The notes under the pieces: model-generated
The model's database searches: none
What the model was told of the DNA's origin: nothing
What the model saw: only the letters and a program-made list of their open reading frames with translations
Part shown: piece by piece, positions 26,008 through 33,588 of the stretch
How positions within the stretch are numbered: the stretch's first letter is position 1
Layout of the letters: every line of letters begins with the position of its first letter
Program-made: the position numbers and the translations under genes
Origin: Methanoregula boonei 6A8
GTDB taxonomy: Archaea > Halobacteriota > Methanomicrobia > Methanomicrobiales > Methanospirillaceae
DNA: 64,000 nucleotides
Assembly: GCF_000017625.1 (NCBI RefSeq)
Contig: NC_009712.1
Span: forward strand, 62,001-126,000
Direction: 5' to 3'

Positions 26008-26307
26008 TTATTCGCAGTATGGATCGTTGATGAACTCTTCGTACACTTTTTTGGGCGGTTTGCCCCCGCGGTGGTGCCCGCCCCGGTTCTGCCGCTGGCG
26101 TGATTCTTCGCGGTCTTCCTCATCCTCATCAGCGGCTGCACCAGCAGCACCCTCAGCGCCGGCCCCGGGTGGTGCCTGCTGGGGCGGCCGCTCTTCCTGT
26201 GCGGGGCGGGGCTGCTGCTGTGGCCGGTGATCCGGCCGGTGGTGGCGGAAGGGCCGCCGGTTATGGTGCTGCTGCTGCGGCTGTTCCGCGTGTGTCTCCT
26301 CAGCCAT
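26008..26307 (-). CDS. Low-complexity His/Gln/Pro/Arg-rich protein
   Basis: A 99-residue protein dominated by Q, H, R and P in its first 45 residues (runs such as Q-P-Q-Q-Q-H-H-N-R-R and H-H-R-P-D-H-R-P-Q-Q-Q). An Ala/Gly/Pro stretch, an acidic block (D-E-D-E-E-D-R-E-E) and a short conserved-looking end (K-V-Y-E-E-F-I-N-D-P-Y-C-E) follow. It is probably disordered; the His-rich part could bind metal or RNA. Codon composition is GC-rich like the neighbours and no alternative frame looks better. The gene call is moderate, since simple repeats can keep a frame open by chance. Confidence 0.6.
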   Translation of the reverse strand: MAEETHAEQPQQQHHNRRPFRHHRPDHRPQQQPRPAQEERPPQQAPPGAGAEGAAGAAADEDEEDREESRQRQNRGGHHRGGKPPKKVYEEFINDPYCE

Positions 26308-26394
26308 AGGTATCAGCTATCATACGGGTTTGGAATACAGAAATACCTTGTTATGTTCGGCCCGCAGTCCCCGGAAGCGCAAAGGAGACGGCGC

Positions 26395-26958
26395 TTATTC
26401 GCCGGTGTACAGGGTGCCTTCCTGGATCTCGACAATAAGGGCTCCAAGCTCTTCAACAACCTTGAGCAGTTCCGGGCCGGAAACCACTGATGGCCTGATC
26501 GTGTCGAACTCGCCGATGCACAGCGTCCATGCATTTCCCCAGACCTCGAAGCGGAACAGGTTCTTCTTCCACAGGAGACCGGCGATAACAAGGATGATAC
26601 CGAGAATTACGCACGCTACACCTCCACCAAGAGCCGGCAGGCTTCCCCCGGTAAGGCCAATCACGGTGGCAAGCGCCCCGGCAAGGAGCAGGAAGACTCC
26701 GAGCACGACTGCTGCCGGGCGGCTTCGCGCAGACTGGACCACTCCGACCCCTTTGATATCGGCGATTGCCGCATGCTGGTAGATCGACTCCGACTGCGGA
26801 TTAAAAAAACTCCTGACCGTGGAATACGCAATAAGCCTCTTGTTGGTCACCGCTATCCCGATCTTGGCCCTGACCGGGAAGTACATCCGCAGGCCGTCGT
26901 ACTCCTTGATCAGGGTCTCGTTCTGGGCAAAACCGATAAAGTTACGGATATCCGTCAT
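26395..26958 (-). CDS. Membrane protein with PH-like N-terminal domain
   Basis: A 187-residue protein. A soluble N-terminal part (about residues 1-80) has I-G-I-A-V-T-N-K-R-L-I-A-Y-S-T, a pattern common in bacterial PH-like domains. Two hydrophobic helices span about 83-140. A C-terminal soluble part ends E-E-L-G-A-L-I-V-E-I-Q-E-G. The ATG at 26958 is used because the 29 residues upstream look like translated promoter DNA. No enzyme motif is seen; function unknown. Confidence 0.72.
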   Translation of the reverse strand: MTDIRNFIGFAQNETLIKEYDGLRMYFPVRAKIGIAVTNKRLIAYSTVRSFFNPQSESIYQHAAIADIKGVGVVQSARSRPAAVVLGVFLLLAGALATVIGLTGGSLPALGGGVACVILGIILVIAGLLWKKNLFRFEVWGNAWTLCIGEFDTIRPSVVSGPELLKVVEELGALIVEIQEGTLYTGE

Positions 26959-27082
26959 CTTCCGCACACCCCTATACCAGTATCGTTGGTGAATACCTGT
27001 AACAAAAGTTGCGGTCGGATAAAAATGAACACCTATATACATCAAAGTCTCATTCGTATCATCAGATCCGATTCAAAAGTCC

Positions 27083-28642
27083 ATGTCCAACGTTACCACC
27101 CTTCTTGATGCCAAAAGCGTTCCCGAGGCCAAGGCTGCACTCGTCTGCCCGTTGCGCAACGAGACATACAGTTACCGGGAACTCAGGGACGAGATGAACC
27201 GGATTGGGTGCGGCCTTTCCGGTCTGGGAATACAAAAGGGGGACCGTGTCTGCATCTACCTTGACAGTTCTCCCGAATACCTGATCAGCTATTTTGCGAT
27301 CTGGCGGATCGGTGCGGTTGCTGTCCCGGCCAACAGCGTGTACCAGGCAGAAGAACTGCTGCACGTGGTCAGGGATGCCGGTGCCCGTGCAATTATCACA
27401 GATATTCGGGGTGCACCGGTGGCAGGGGCAGTGCAGGAGAAGGCCCCGGGCCTTGCGCATATTATCTGTGTGGCCGGTCCCGGAAACACCGATGCCATGC
27501 CCGGGGATGCTGTTGCCTGGTCGTCCTTTCCTGCGGTCCCGGCATCGGTGCGGGCGGCCAACTGCGCGATGGACGATCTCTGCCATATCCAGTACACCGC
27601 CGGGACCACCGGGAAGCCCAAGGGCGCAATGCTCTCGCACGGCAACTGGATGACGGCGCTCGATGCGGAACGCGAGGCCCTCCGGCTCCGGCCGGACGAT
27701 GTGTATCTCGGGATCTACCCGATGGGGCACGTGGGGCTCTCGTGGGGGCTTGCGGTGCTCCGGGCCGGGGGAACGTTTGTGATGATGGAGCGTTTCAACC
27801 CCGCCGAGTACCTCGCGCTTGCCGGGCGGTACAAGGTAACTGTGCTCGCCGGTATGCCACCGGTGATCCACACGCTCGTCCATGCAGAGCCGGGAATCGA
27901 AGAACACCTCCGGACCGTCCGGGTGATCATCTCGGGCGGGGGCCAGCTGCTTCCCTCGGTCTGGGCGGCGTTCGACAAACGGTTCCACATCCCGGTGGCC
28001 AACTCCTACGGCCTCTCCGAGACGATCGTGATCGGATCGGGCACCACCACCCTGCCGGAGTACCCGCACCTCACGAAGAATTACCAGAGCGTAGGGGTTG
28101 CGGTCGGGTACACCGAGGTCAGGATCGTGGACGTGGACGACCCGGAAAAGGAGCTGGGGCCCGGGGAGGCCGGGGAGATTGCCCTTCGCGGGCCTTCGGT
28201 TGCAAAAGGCTACTGGAACCTGCCCGAGGCTACTGCGACTGTGTTCCGGCATGACGGCTGGTTTTTGACCGGGGATATCGGGTACATCGATGAGGAGGGT
28301 ATCCTCTACATCACCGACCGGAAAAAGGACATGATCATCATGTCGGGCTGGAAGATCTACCCGACAGAGGTGGAGAATGTGATTGTCCAGCACCCGGCCG
28401 TTGCGGACGTGGCAGTCTTCGGTGTCCCGGACGAGCGCCGGGGGGAATCCCCGGTAGCGGCGGTGGTCTTAAAAGCCGGAGCCGCGCTTGCAGAACCGGA
28501 GTTCGAGACATTCTGCCGGCAGCACCTTGCCGGGTACAAGGTTCCGCGGACACTGGTCATTGTCGATGATCTCCCCCGGGTGCACGGCTGGAAACTCCTG
28601 CGCCGGACCCTGCGGGAAAAATTTGGGAAAATGCCAGCCTGA
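27083..28642 (+). CDS. AMP-forming acyl-CoA synthetase
   Basis: A 519-residue adenylate-forming enzyme. The P-loop Y-T-A-G-T-T-G-K-P-K-G (about residues 171-181), the S-Y-G-L-S-E-T motif, the T-G-D-I-G-Y-I-D-E-E-G hinge region, and the C-terminal G-W-K-I-Y-P-T-E-V-E motif are all present. It should activate a carboxylic acid to acyl-CoA via acyl-AMP. Length and motifs fit medium- or long-chain acyl/acetyl-CoA synthetases; the substrate cannot be fixed by reading. A C-terminal Lys expected for adenylation is probably in R-V-H-G-W-K. Confidence 0.9.
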   Translation: MSNVTTLLDAKSVPEAKAALVCPLRNETYSYRELRDEMNRIGCGLSGLGIQKGDRVCIYLDSSPEYLISYFAIWRIGAVAVPANSVYQAEELLHVVRDAGARAIITDIRGAPVAGAVQEKAPGLAHIICVAGPGNTDAMPGDAVAWSSFPAVPASVRAANCAMDDLCHIQYTAGTTGKPKGAMLSHGNWMTALDAEREALRLRPDDVYLGIYPMGHVGLSWGLAVLRAGGTFVMMERFNPAEYLALAGRYKVTVLAGMPPVIHTLVHAEPGIEEHLRTVRVIISGGGQLLPSVWAAFDKRFHIPVANSYGLSETIVIGSGTTTLPEYPHLTKNYQSVGVAVGYTEVRIVDVDDPEKELGPGEAGEIALRGPSVAKGYWNLPEATATVFRHDGWFLTGDIGYIDEEGILYITDRKKDMIIMSGWKIYPTEVENVIVQHPAVADVAVFGVPDERRGESPVAAVVLKAGAALAEPEFETFCRQHLAGYKVPRTLVIVDDLPRVHGWKLLRRTLREKFGKMPA

Positions 28643-28739
28643 TTGAAAATTGCACGGAAATTTTGCGACCGACAGGGCGGACCCTTCCACAAACCTTTTT
28701 AAATACGCCGTTTAAAATATTAGTCCGGAGCAGCTCGGC

Positions 28740-29360
28740 GTGGACACAAAATCCCAGATCGTTGATATCCCGATCTCCGTTAAGCCAAAGAAGCGTTCTA
28801 CCGGTATCGTGGGTCTCAACCTTCTTTTAGATGGCGGTTTCCCGGCAGGTACAATTGTCATGGTGTACGGGACGCCGATCTCGGGAGTCGAGCTTGCAGC
28901 AATGCAGTTCTGGAAGGTAGAGGGCGAAGAGGGCACCTACCTGATGAACGACGGGGATGTGGAGGTGGGGATGCAGGATGTTGCCGAACTCCACCCGGAC
29001 ATGTACCTGCCCCAGATGGTTGGCGGCCGGATTGTCATCGATTCGTATTCCGCGATCGTTATCCGGTACGGGATCGATGCCGCCCTTAAGTTCCTGAAGC
29101 ATGCACGCGAGAGCATGCGGGAACGCGGCGCAAACATGATGTTTATCGTCTATACCAATGTCCACACCCCGGTGGAGATCACAAGGATCATGCGTGCGGC
29201 CGACATTGTTATCGAACTCAAAACCGATGTCCACCAGAGCGAGATCGAGCGGACGCTTGCCGTGCACAAGATCCGCGATGCCGCTGCCCCCCAGCGTCTT
29301 TTACCCTTCATCATCACCGAGCGGGGGATCGAGGCGTCCACTACATCGAGAGTGGTGTAA
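28740..29360 (+). CDS. KaiC-like RecA-superfamily protein lacking a Walker A lysine
   Basis: A 206-residue single-domain KaiC/RadA-fold protein with a GTG start at 28740. Where KaiC and RadA have G-x-x-x-x-G-K-T, this protein has Y-G-T-P-I-S-G-V-E-L (residues 43-52), without the lysine and Ser/Thr that hold ATP phosphates. The Walker B-like strand R-I-V-I-D-S-Y-S (about 97-104) is kept. It may therefore bind nucleotide poorly or act as a scaffold. KaiC-like proteins in methanogens are often linked to signalling or motility. The gene stands alone, with a hairpin plus T-run after its stop. Confidence 0.85.
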   Translation: MDTKSQIVDIPISVKPKKRSTGIVGLNLLLDGGFPAGTIVMVYGTPISGVELAAMQFWKVEGEEGTYLMNDGDVEVGMQDVAELHPDMYLPQMVGGRIVIDSYSAIVIRYGIDAALKFLKHARESMRERGANMMFIVYTNVHTPVEITRIMRAADIVIELKTDVHQSEIERTLAVHKIRDAAAPQRLLPFIITERGIEASTTSRVV

Positions 29361-29385
29361 GATCCTTAGGGATCGGTTCTTTTTT
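29361..29385 (+). terminator. Hairpin plus T-run terminator
   Basis: A 5-bp stem, GATCC (29361-29365) with GGATC (29370-29374), is followed by a T-rich run to 29385, directly after the KaiC-like gene. Confidence 0.5.
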
Positions 29386-29974
29386 CAAGATTGTTCTATA
29401 CCGGGGGTCAGGCAATCCACAAACGAACGAGCACTCGCCCCCTCGCGCTCGACGGGTGGCACGGCCACACCCGTCTCGCTAGGGGGAACAACCGGAGATC
29501 CTAATTTCCAGTTTTTCATCAGATGTCCCGGGCCCTCTCGAAAATTATCGACCCTCCTAATCAGAGGGAAGATACTGCCACACCGAGACGGTTATATCCG
29601 GTAAAAGAGGAATGATCCGACCGTGCTGTATTTCAGACGCCCTCCTACATCATTAACATTAAAGTGTGGGAGGGAACTCGGTGGTGATGCAGCAGAGAGG
29701 CATACGATAGTGTAACTGTTGTAAGATGCATCTATTCTAGGCTTTCCGACTCCCTTTAGAATAAACCTCTATTATTTCTTTTATTTTTTTTAGAAGATCC
29801 ACTCATTTCACGAATTACCGTTTGGGAATCTTTTCTGCCGTCATTAGAAATTGCCTTCTGTATTTGCCCTTTCGTGGTTTTTGGTGGCATAATTGAGAGT
29901 GTTTTTGAAGAATAATAATCTTTTTGAGCTCATATATATTTCACAGAATTAGCAAAAAAATGTTAACGATTAAG
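29386..29974. other. Long intergenic region with structured segment and AT-rich transition
   Basis: No convincing gene is seen. A nested inverted repeat lies at 29438-29486: outer CCCCCT with AGGGGG, inner ACGGGTG with CACCCGT around a 9-base loop. A second imperfect inverted repeat, CCCTCCTACA at 29640 with TGTGGGAGGG at about 29665, follows. From about 29740 base composition shifts sharply to AT, marking the edge of the AT-rich islet. Either repeat could be structured RNA or a relic of mobile DNA. Confidence 0.5.
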
Positions 29975-30178
29975 TTATTTTTTAGGTGTACATTCAACGG
30001 TTATTTTACTAATTTCAATTGTATCATTAAAACGCGATTTGAGTATTTTGAATATATCCGATTCAGTAGAATGAAGTTTGAGTAATTTTATAACTTCATT
30101 CGGATCAAATATAGCTACAGATTGATTCGGGTGATCCACAGATTCGACAATTATATCACCATCACCATATACGTGCAT
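29975..30178 (-). CDS. AT-rich orphan small protein
   Basis: A 67-residue frame with many charged residues and no recognised motif (starts M-H-V-Y-G-D-G-D-I-I-V-E-S; ends T-V-E-C-T-P-K-K). Its codons are AT-rich, unlike flanking genes, so it belongs to the foreign-looking islet. Alternating polar and hydrophobic residues make a small beta-rich fold plausible. The start is uncertain and no clear ribosome binding site was seen. Confidence 0.45.
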   Translation of the reverse strand: MHVYGDGDIIVESVDHPNQSVAIFDPNEVIKLLKLHSTESDIFKILKSRFNDTIEISKITVECTPKK

Positions 30179-30441
30179 TGTGTATTTTCCAGAACGTTAT
30201 TTTATAGTCATAAATATGCATTATTAACCTACGTATATAAATTATAATCTTTCTTGTTAAATTTTAAGGAAAAAATCGCGATATCAAGATTGATACTTTC
30301 TTTTCATAATTGCAAAATTGTTATAATAATGGCAAAAGATAGGCCCATATACAATTAATTATAGCAGAATTCATCTACAATAGATTCCAACAAAGTATTA
30401 TAAAAAGAAAGATATATTTTATCGGAAACCAAATATGAATT
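30179..30441. other. AT-rich spacer
   Basis: No open frame of note. The stretch is strongly AT-rich with many A-runs and T-runs, and promoter-like TATATA strings occur (for example near 30234 and 30412). It separates two divergent small orphan genes and probably holds their promoters. Confidence 0.4.
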
Positions 30442-30726
30442 ATGTCATCAAATGGAATTAAAAATGGCTTAAACGTTCCTCAAAAAATTGATGAAATTAC
30501 TCGAAAAAAGCAAATTGAGCAAATTACTTTAGAATTAAATTTAGAATCAATGGTTTTAACTGGGGTAAGCGTTGCATCAGCTGTAGAGGTAGGTTTTATT
30601 GGAATTTTAGGTCCTTCAGATATAAGGACAATTTGTATTTCAATAGGATTTATTATTTTAATGTGCGTAATATATTATCAATACAAATGTAAATTAGCAA
30701 AAATCAAAGAAATTTTTAGAAACTAA
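30442..30726 (+). CDS. AT-rich small membrane protein
   Basis: A 94-residue protein with a charged N-terminus (K-I-D-E-I-T-R-K-K-Q-I-E-Q), two predicted transmembrane helices (about residues 38-58 and 63-82), and a basic tail (K-C-K-L-A-K-I-K-E-I-F-R-N). Codon use is AT-rich, unlike the surrounding genome, suggesting recent transfer. No family was recognised. It and the 67-residue gene are the only genes in the islet. Confidence 0.55.
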   Translation: MSSNGIKNGLNVPQKIDEITRKKQIEQITLELNLESMVLTGVSVASAVEVGFIGILGPSDIRTICISIGFIILMCVIYYQYKCKLAKIKEIFRN

Positions 30727-30759
30727 TTTTTTGATTTCTCACAGTTAAAAATGTGTTAT

Positions 30760-31650
30760 CCCGGAAAACGCTCGCCTCTCCCCTCCATCATGATCGGCAA
30801 CCCCGACCTCCAAAAAATTTGGTCACCCCCCTCCCCCACTTTACGCTCCGCAAAAAAAATTGATCGGACCGATCAATTTCAAAATCGGTCGGGGTCACCC
30901 CATTTGTTCCAGTGTTATTGCGTGTGCTTCCACTGGAGGTTCAGGCGAGCGGATTTGGTCGGTCCGATCAAATTCAAAATCGATCGGTCCGACCGTTTTC
31001 AAAAATGGTCGGGGCGACCCTCCGCACACATGGATCAAAGGTAGCCCCCTCCCCCCCATTGTATGGTCCGCAAAAAAATTGGTCGGACCGATTGATCGCA
31101 AAAACGATCGGCCCGGCTCTGTGCTCATGCAGCTGGATGGCCCCGTTTTCCTAAAAATTGTCCGGCTCAGTTGCGGAAGATTTTCAAAAAAAGTTCCGGG
31201 CATGAGCTGAGAGTTTCAAAAAAAATCCGGTTGCGATTCGGCGAGTCCGGGCAAATTCCTGCCCGTCCTGCAGGAGCGAGGGTGTATCCACCCCCCCAGG
31301 GACCTGATCTGAGATACACTATTCCGGGCCCGTATTGAGCCCGGATTACCCTTTTCCGGATTCCAGCGGTTCCCAACGGAGCCCGTATCGGGCTCCGTTT
31401 AAAAACAAGCCCGTATTGGCCGTATTTTTCCAATCGGACGAAATAAAAAGTTCTCATAAACGCGTTTTACGGGCCGATCTCAGTCAAAACAGGCAATTGT
31501 CCGATCCCGGAAAAAGATGCTGCCGGATTGGCCGCTATTGCCCGCCAAAGGGCATTATATGGGGCCCAATTTGGGCTTATTTTGGCAAATAAATCGATTT
31601 AAATGCGTATTTTCCATGCGAACCGAAAAGGAGCGTTTTACGGGCGTATT
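30760..31650. repeat. Non-coding repeat locus B (palindrome-rich, related to locus A)
   Basis: A palindrome-rich stretch with at least three copies of a unit made of GTCCGC or CTCCGC, an A-run, and a (T)GGTCGGACCGAT-type palindrome (for example 30845-30900, 30950-31018, 31066-31112). It also holds the GTAGCCCCCTCCCCCCC block (31041-31057) shared with locus A. Further on are a perfect 10-bp hairpin with TAT loop (31376-31398), GGGCCC-type palindromes (31325-31350, 31560-31580), a GGCCGCTATT block and a TTAAATGCGTATTTTCCATGCG-like block near 31600, again matching locus A in order. The short open frames inside differ between copies and look accidental. Confidence 0.7.
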
Positions 31651-32034
31651 TTTCGGGTTTTCCCGGGGAGAACGGTTATGAGATTTCGGCATATGTCTTA
31701 TTGATCAGCCCGAAGTTTCGGGACATTAATTGACGATGCATCAGCTCTTTCCACGGTCTTTGTTTTTTTTAGGAAAAGATCGGATTGCGATCTTTAAGGA
31801 TTTTCAAAAAGAACGGATCGCGAGCTTGAGAATTCCGGAAAAAGAGCGATTCAGCTGCCGGGGATTTTCAAAAATGTTTGATCACGCAGATGAGGATTTC
31901 AAAGAAAGAGTGAGTTCAGAGCTTGCGGATTCCGGAACGTCTTAGTTACTCCGCGGCCTTTTTGTCCATAATGTCTTAATATACCAAAAAGGCTAAAATG
32001 TACATTTGGCCCATAAAAAGGTGACCGGGAAAAT
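31651..32034. other. Intergenic region before the toxin-antitoxin pair
   Basis: A 71-codon frame at 31730-31945 is open but looks like translated repeat DNA (recurring GGATTTTCAAAAA and GATCG pieces) and is not called. The right end carries a GGTGACC ribosome binding site near 32020 and a TATA-like ATAATGTCTTAATATA stretch around 31967-31982, both serving the antitoxin gene. Confidence 0.4.
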
Positions 32035-32319
32035 ATGACAGATGTAATGGACAAACGTGCCGAGCTGACCGAGAAGGTCATGGTGTCTGCGGAGATCAAG
32101 CAGGTACTCTATTCATACAAAAAGCCCGGGGAACGGCTCGGGGATGTTGTCGACCGGCTTATCCGGGACCGGAAGCGGGACGAGTTTATCGAGCACCTTG
32201 ACCGTATTGCCCGGGAGGGGGATTTCGTACCTCTTGACAGCGATCCCGAAATAGCAGCGATCAAAAAAGAGGCAGCACGTGCAGGTAAACATCGACAAAA
32301 AAGCATTGCAGTACATTAA
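32035..32319 (+). CDS. Type II antitoxin-like protein
   Basis: A 94-residue charged helical protein (S-A-E-I-K-Q-V-L-Y-S-Y-K-K-P-G-E-R-L-G-D-V-V near residues 18-39). It has the look of an archaeal antitoxin with an N-terminal DNA-binding segment and a C-terminal toxin-neutralising tail. It overlaps the downstream RelE-like gene by 41 bp, the usual antitoxin-first order. A GGTGACC ribosome binding site is nearby. The exact antitoxin family is not certain. Confidence 0.7.
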   Translation: MTDVMDKRAELTEKVMVSAEIKQVLYSYKKPGERLGDVVDRLIRDRKRDEFIEHLDRIAREGDFVPLDSDPEIAAIKKEAARAGKHRQKSIAVH

Positions 32320-32542
32320 CAACCTGCCCGCCAAGGATCGCAGGATTGTAAAAACCCATCTGCTCCTGCTTGAGGACCCGCGTACCGCGCCGGATGTCGA
32401 ATTGCTGGAAAACGGGCATTGCCGGATGCACATCTCCCACTCCTATACGGCTTTTTTCGATGTCCTTCCCGGTGGGATCGTACATATTCTGGAGGTCATG
32501 ACCATTGAGGAAGCGCACAAGCGGTACAAGCGTTTCCGGTAA
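32279..32542 (+). CDS. RelE/ParE-type toxin
   Basis: An 87-residue protein with a GTG start inside the antitoxin gene. The pattern I-D-K-K-A-L-Q-Y-I-N-N-L-P-A-K-D-R-R-I-V (residues 5-24), a middle L-E-N-G-H-C-R-M-H-I, and the C-terminal I-L-E-V-M-T-I-E-E-A-H-K-R-Y is the RelE/ParE beta-barrel layout. Most RelE toxins cut mRNA on the ribosome. The pair follows directly on the repeat-rich, foreign-looking stretch, which fits lateral acquisition. Confidence 0.75.
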   Translation: MQVNIDKKALQYINNLPAKDRRIVKTHLLLLEDPRTAPDVELLENGHCRMHISHSYTAFFDVLPGGIVHILEVMTIEEAHKRYKRFR

Positions 32543-32685
32543 TGCGGCCCCGTCGCGACGATCGCCCGGTCCCCCGGGACCGGAGGTGCGAGTGGCGAGG
32601 CAGATCTCAAAAACATATTTTCACTGAAAATGATTTTTCCGGAAAAAAGGTTAACTTAGCAACCGGGTTTTATCATTAATGGCAT

Positions 32686-33588
32686 TTACAGCGCGAGCCG
32701 TACTTCCCGGGCCGCTTCTGCCATGTTCTTGAGTTTCCAGAACGCGGATTCCCGGGACCGCATCCGCAGGCCGCAGTCGGGATCGACAAGCATCGCTTTT
32801 GCCCCAAAAATTTCGACGCCTTTCTCGATCCGTTTTTTGATCTCCGCAACCGTTTCCACCGCTTCGGACGTGGAATCCACACAGCCGTACCCAATCATCC
32901 GGCCCGCGAGATCCCGGGAGCCAAAGAGGGCGAGGTTGGCTGGGTTTTTCGAGAACTCGAAGTCGAGCACGTGCACGTTGATCTTTAAGATATCGTCGAT
33001 AACGTTTCCGAGCCCGCCGCAGACATGCATGCAGGTCGGGATCTTGACTGCACCCGCGATGGCCTCAATGGCCTGCTTTCCCACAGCAAGATCGGCAACC
33101 CCGGTCGAGAAGATCGGCTCATCGATCTGGAGAAGCGTGACGCCGGCCGCTTCCAGGTGCTTTGCCTCAACGGCAAGGGCCGCTGCAAGGTCGGGCACCA
33201 GCTCTTCCTTGTTCCGGTACATCGGCGTGCCGATGTGGAGGCCGTGGGCAATGGATGACGGGCCGGTGAGGACGCCCTTGACATACGGGCTCTTGGATCG
33301 TGCGTATTTCGCGTCGCCGGCGGTGATTGCACCCGAGGCCGGCTGGACTTTCCCTACAACGTCCTGTCCCTTGATCCCGGGCAGCCGTGCAGTAAAGAGC
33401 GGGATCATATCGTTTCGCACCTGGCCGTCGGAGATGATATCGATGCCGGCATTCACCTGGTCGGCAACCGCGGTCTCTACTGCGGCCTTGAAGGGATCGA
33501 AAAAGGAGGAAATGCCCGAGCCTTTCACCACGGGGTAGCTCCCGACCACCGTTGTCGCTAAGACCTTGTTGACGAAGTACGCTTTCAT
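32686..33588 (-). CDS. metE: Methionine synthase, archaeal core-MetE type
   Basis: A 300-residue protein equal to the C-terminal catalytic barrel of MetE without the N-terminal domain. It keeps the zinc ligands (H and C in M-H-V-C-G-G, a later Glu, and C in D-P-D-C-G-L-R near the end). Archaeal core-MetE takes the methyl group from a corrinoid protein or methylcobalamin rather than from methyl-tetrahydrofolate polyglutamate. The start overlaps the aspS stop by 4 bp, so the two are co-translated. Confidence 0.9.
   Translation of the reverse strand: MKAYFVNKVLATTVVGSYPVVKGSGISSFFDPFKAAVETAVADQVNAGIDIISDGQVRNDMIPLFTARLPGIKGQDVVGKVQPASGAITAGDAKYARSKSPYVKGVLTGPSSIAHGLHIGTPMYRNKEELVPDLAAALAVEAKHLEAAGVTLLQIDEPIFSTGVADLAVGKQAIEAIAGAVKIPTCMHVCGGLGNVIDDILKINVHVLDFEFSKNPANLALFGSRDLAGRMIGYGCVDSTSEAVETVAEIKKRIEKGVEIFGAKAMLVDPDCGLRMRSRESAFWKLKNMAEAAREVRLAL

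Noticed and set aside
27062-28393. A 443-codon minus-strand frame opposite the acyl-CoA synthetase
   Set aside because: It is a shadow of a well-supported gene with all adenylation motifs.
30760-31140. Possible CRISPR array
   Set aside because: Repeat copies are imperfect, unevenly spaced and palindromic, spacers are not of uniform length, and no cas gene is nearby.
30751-31592. Several short frames in the repeat-rich region
   Set aside because: They translate palindromic repeat units, change between copies, and lack ribosome binding sites.
31730-31945. A 71-codon frame before the antitoxin gene
   Set aside because: It is built from repeated GATCG and TTTTCAAAAA pieces like the adjacent non-coding element and lacks start signals.
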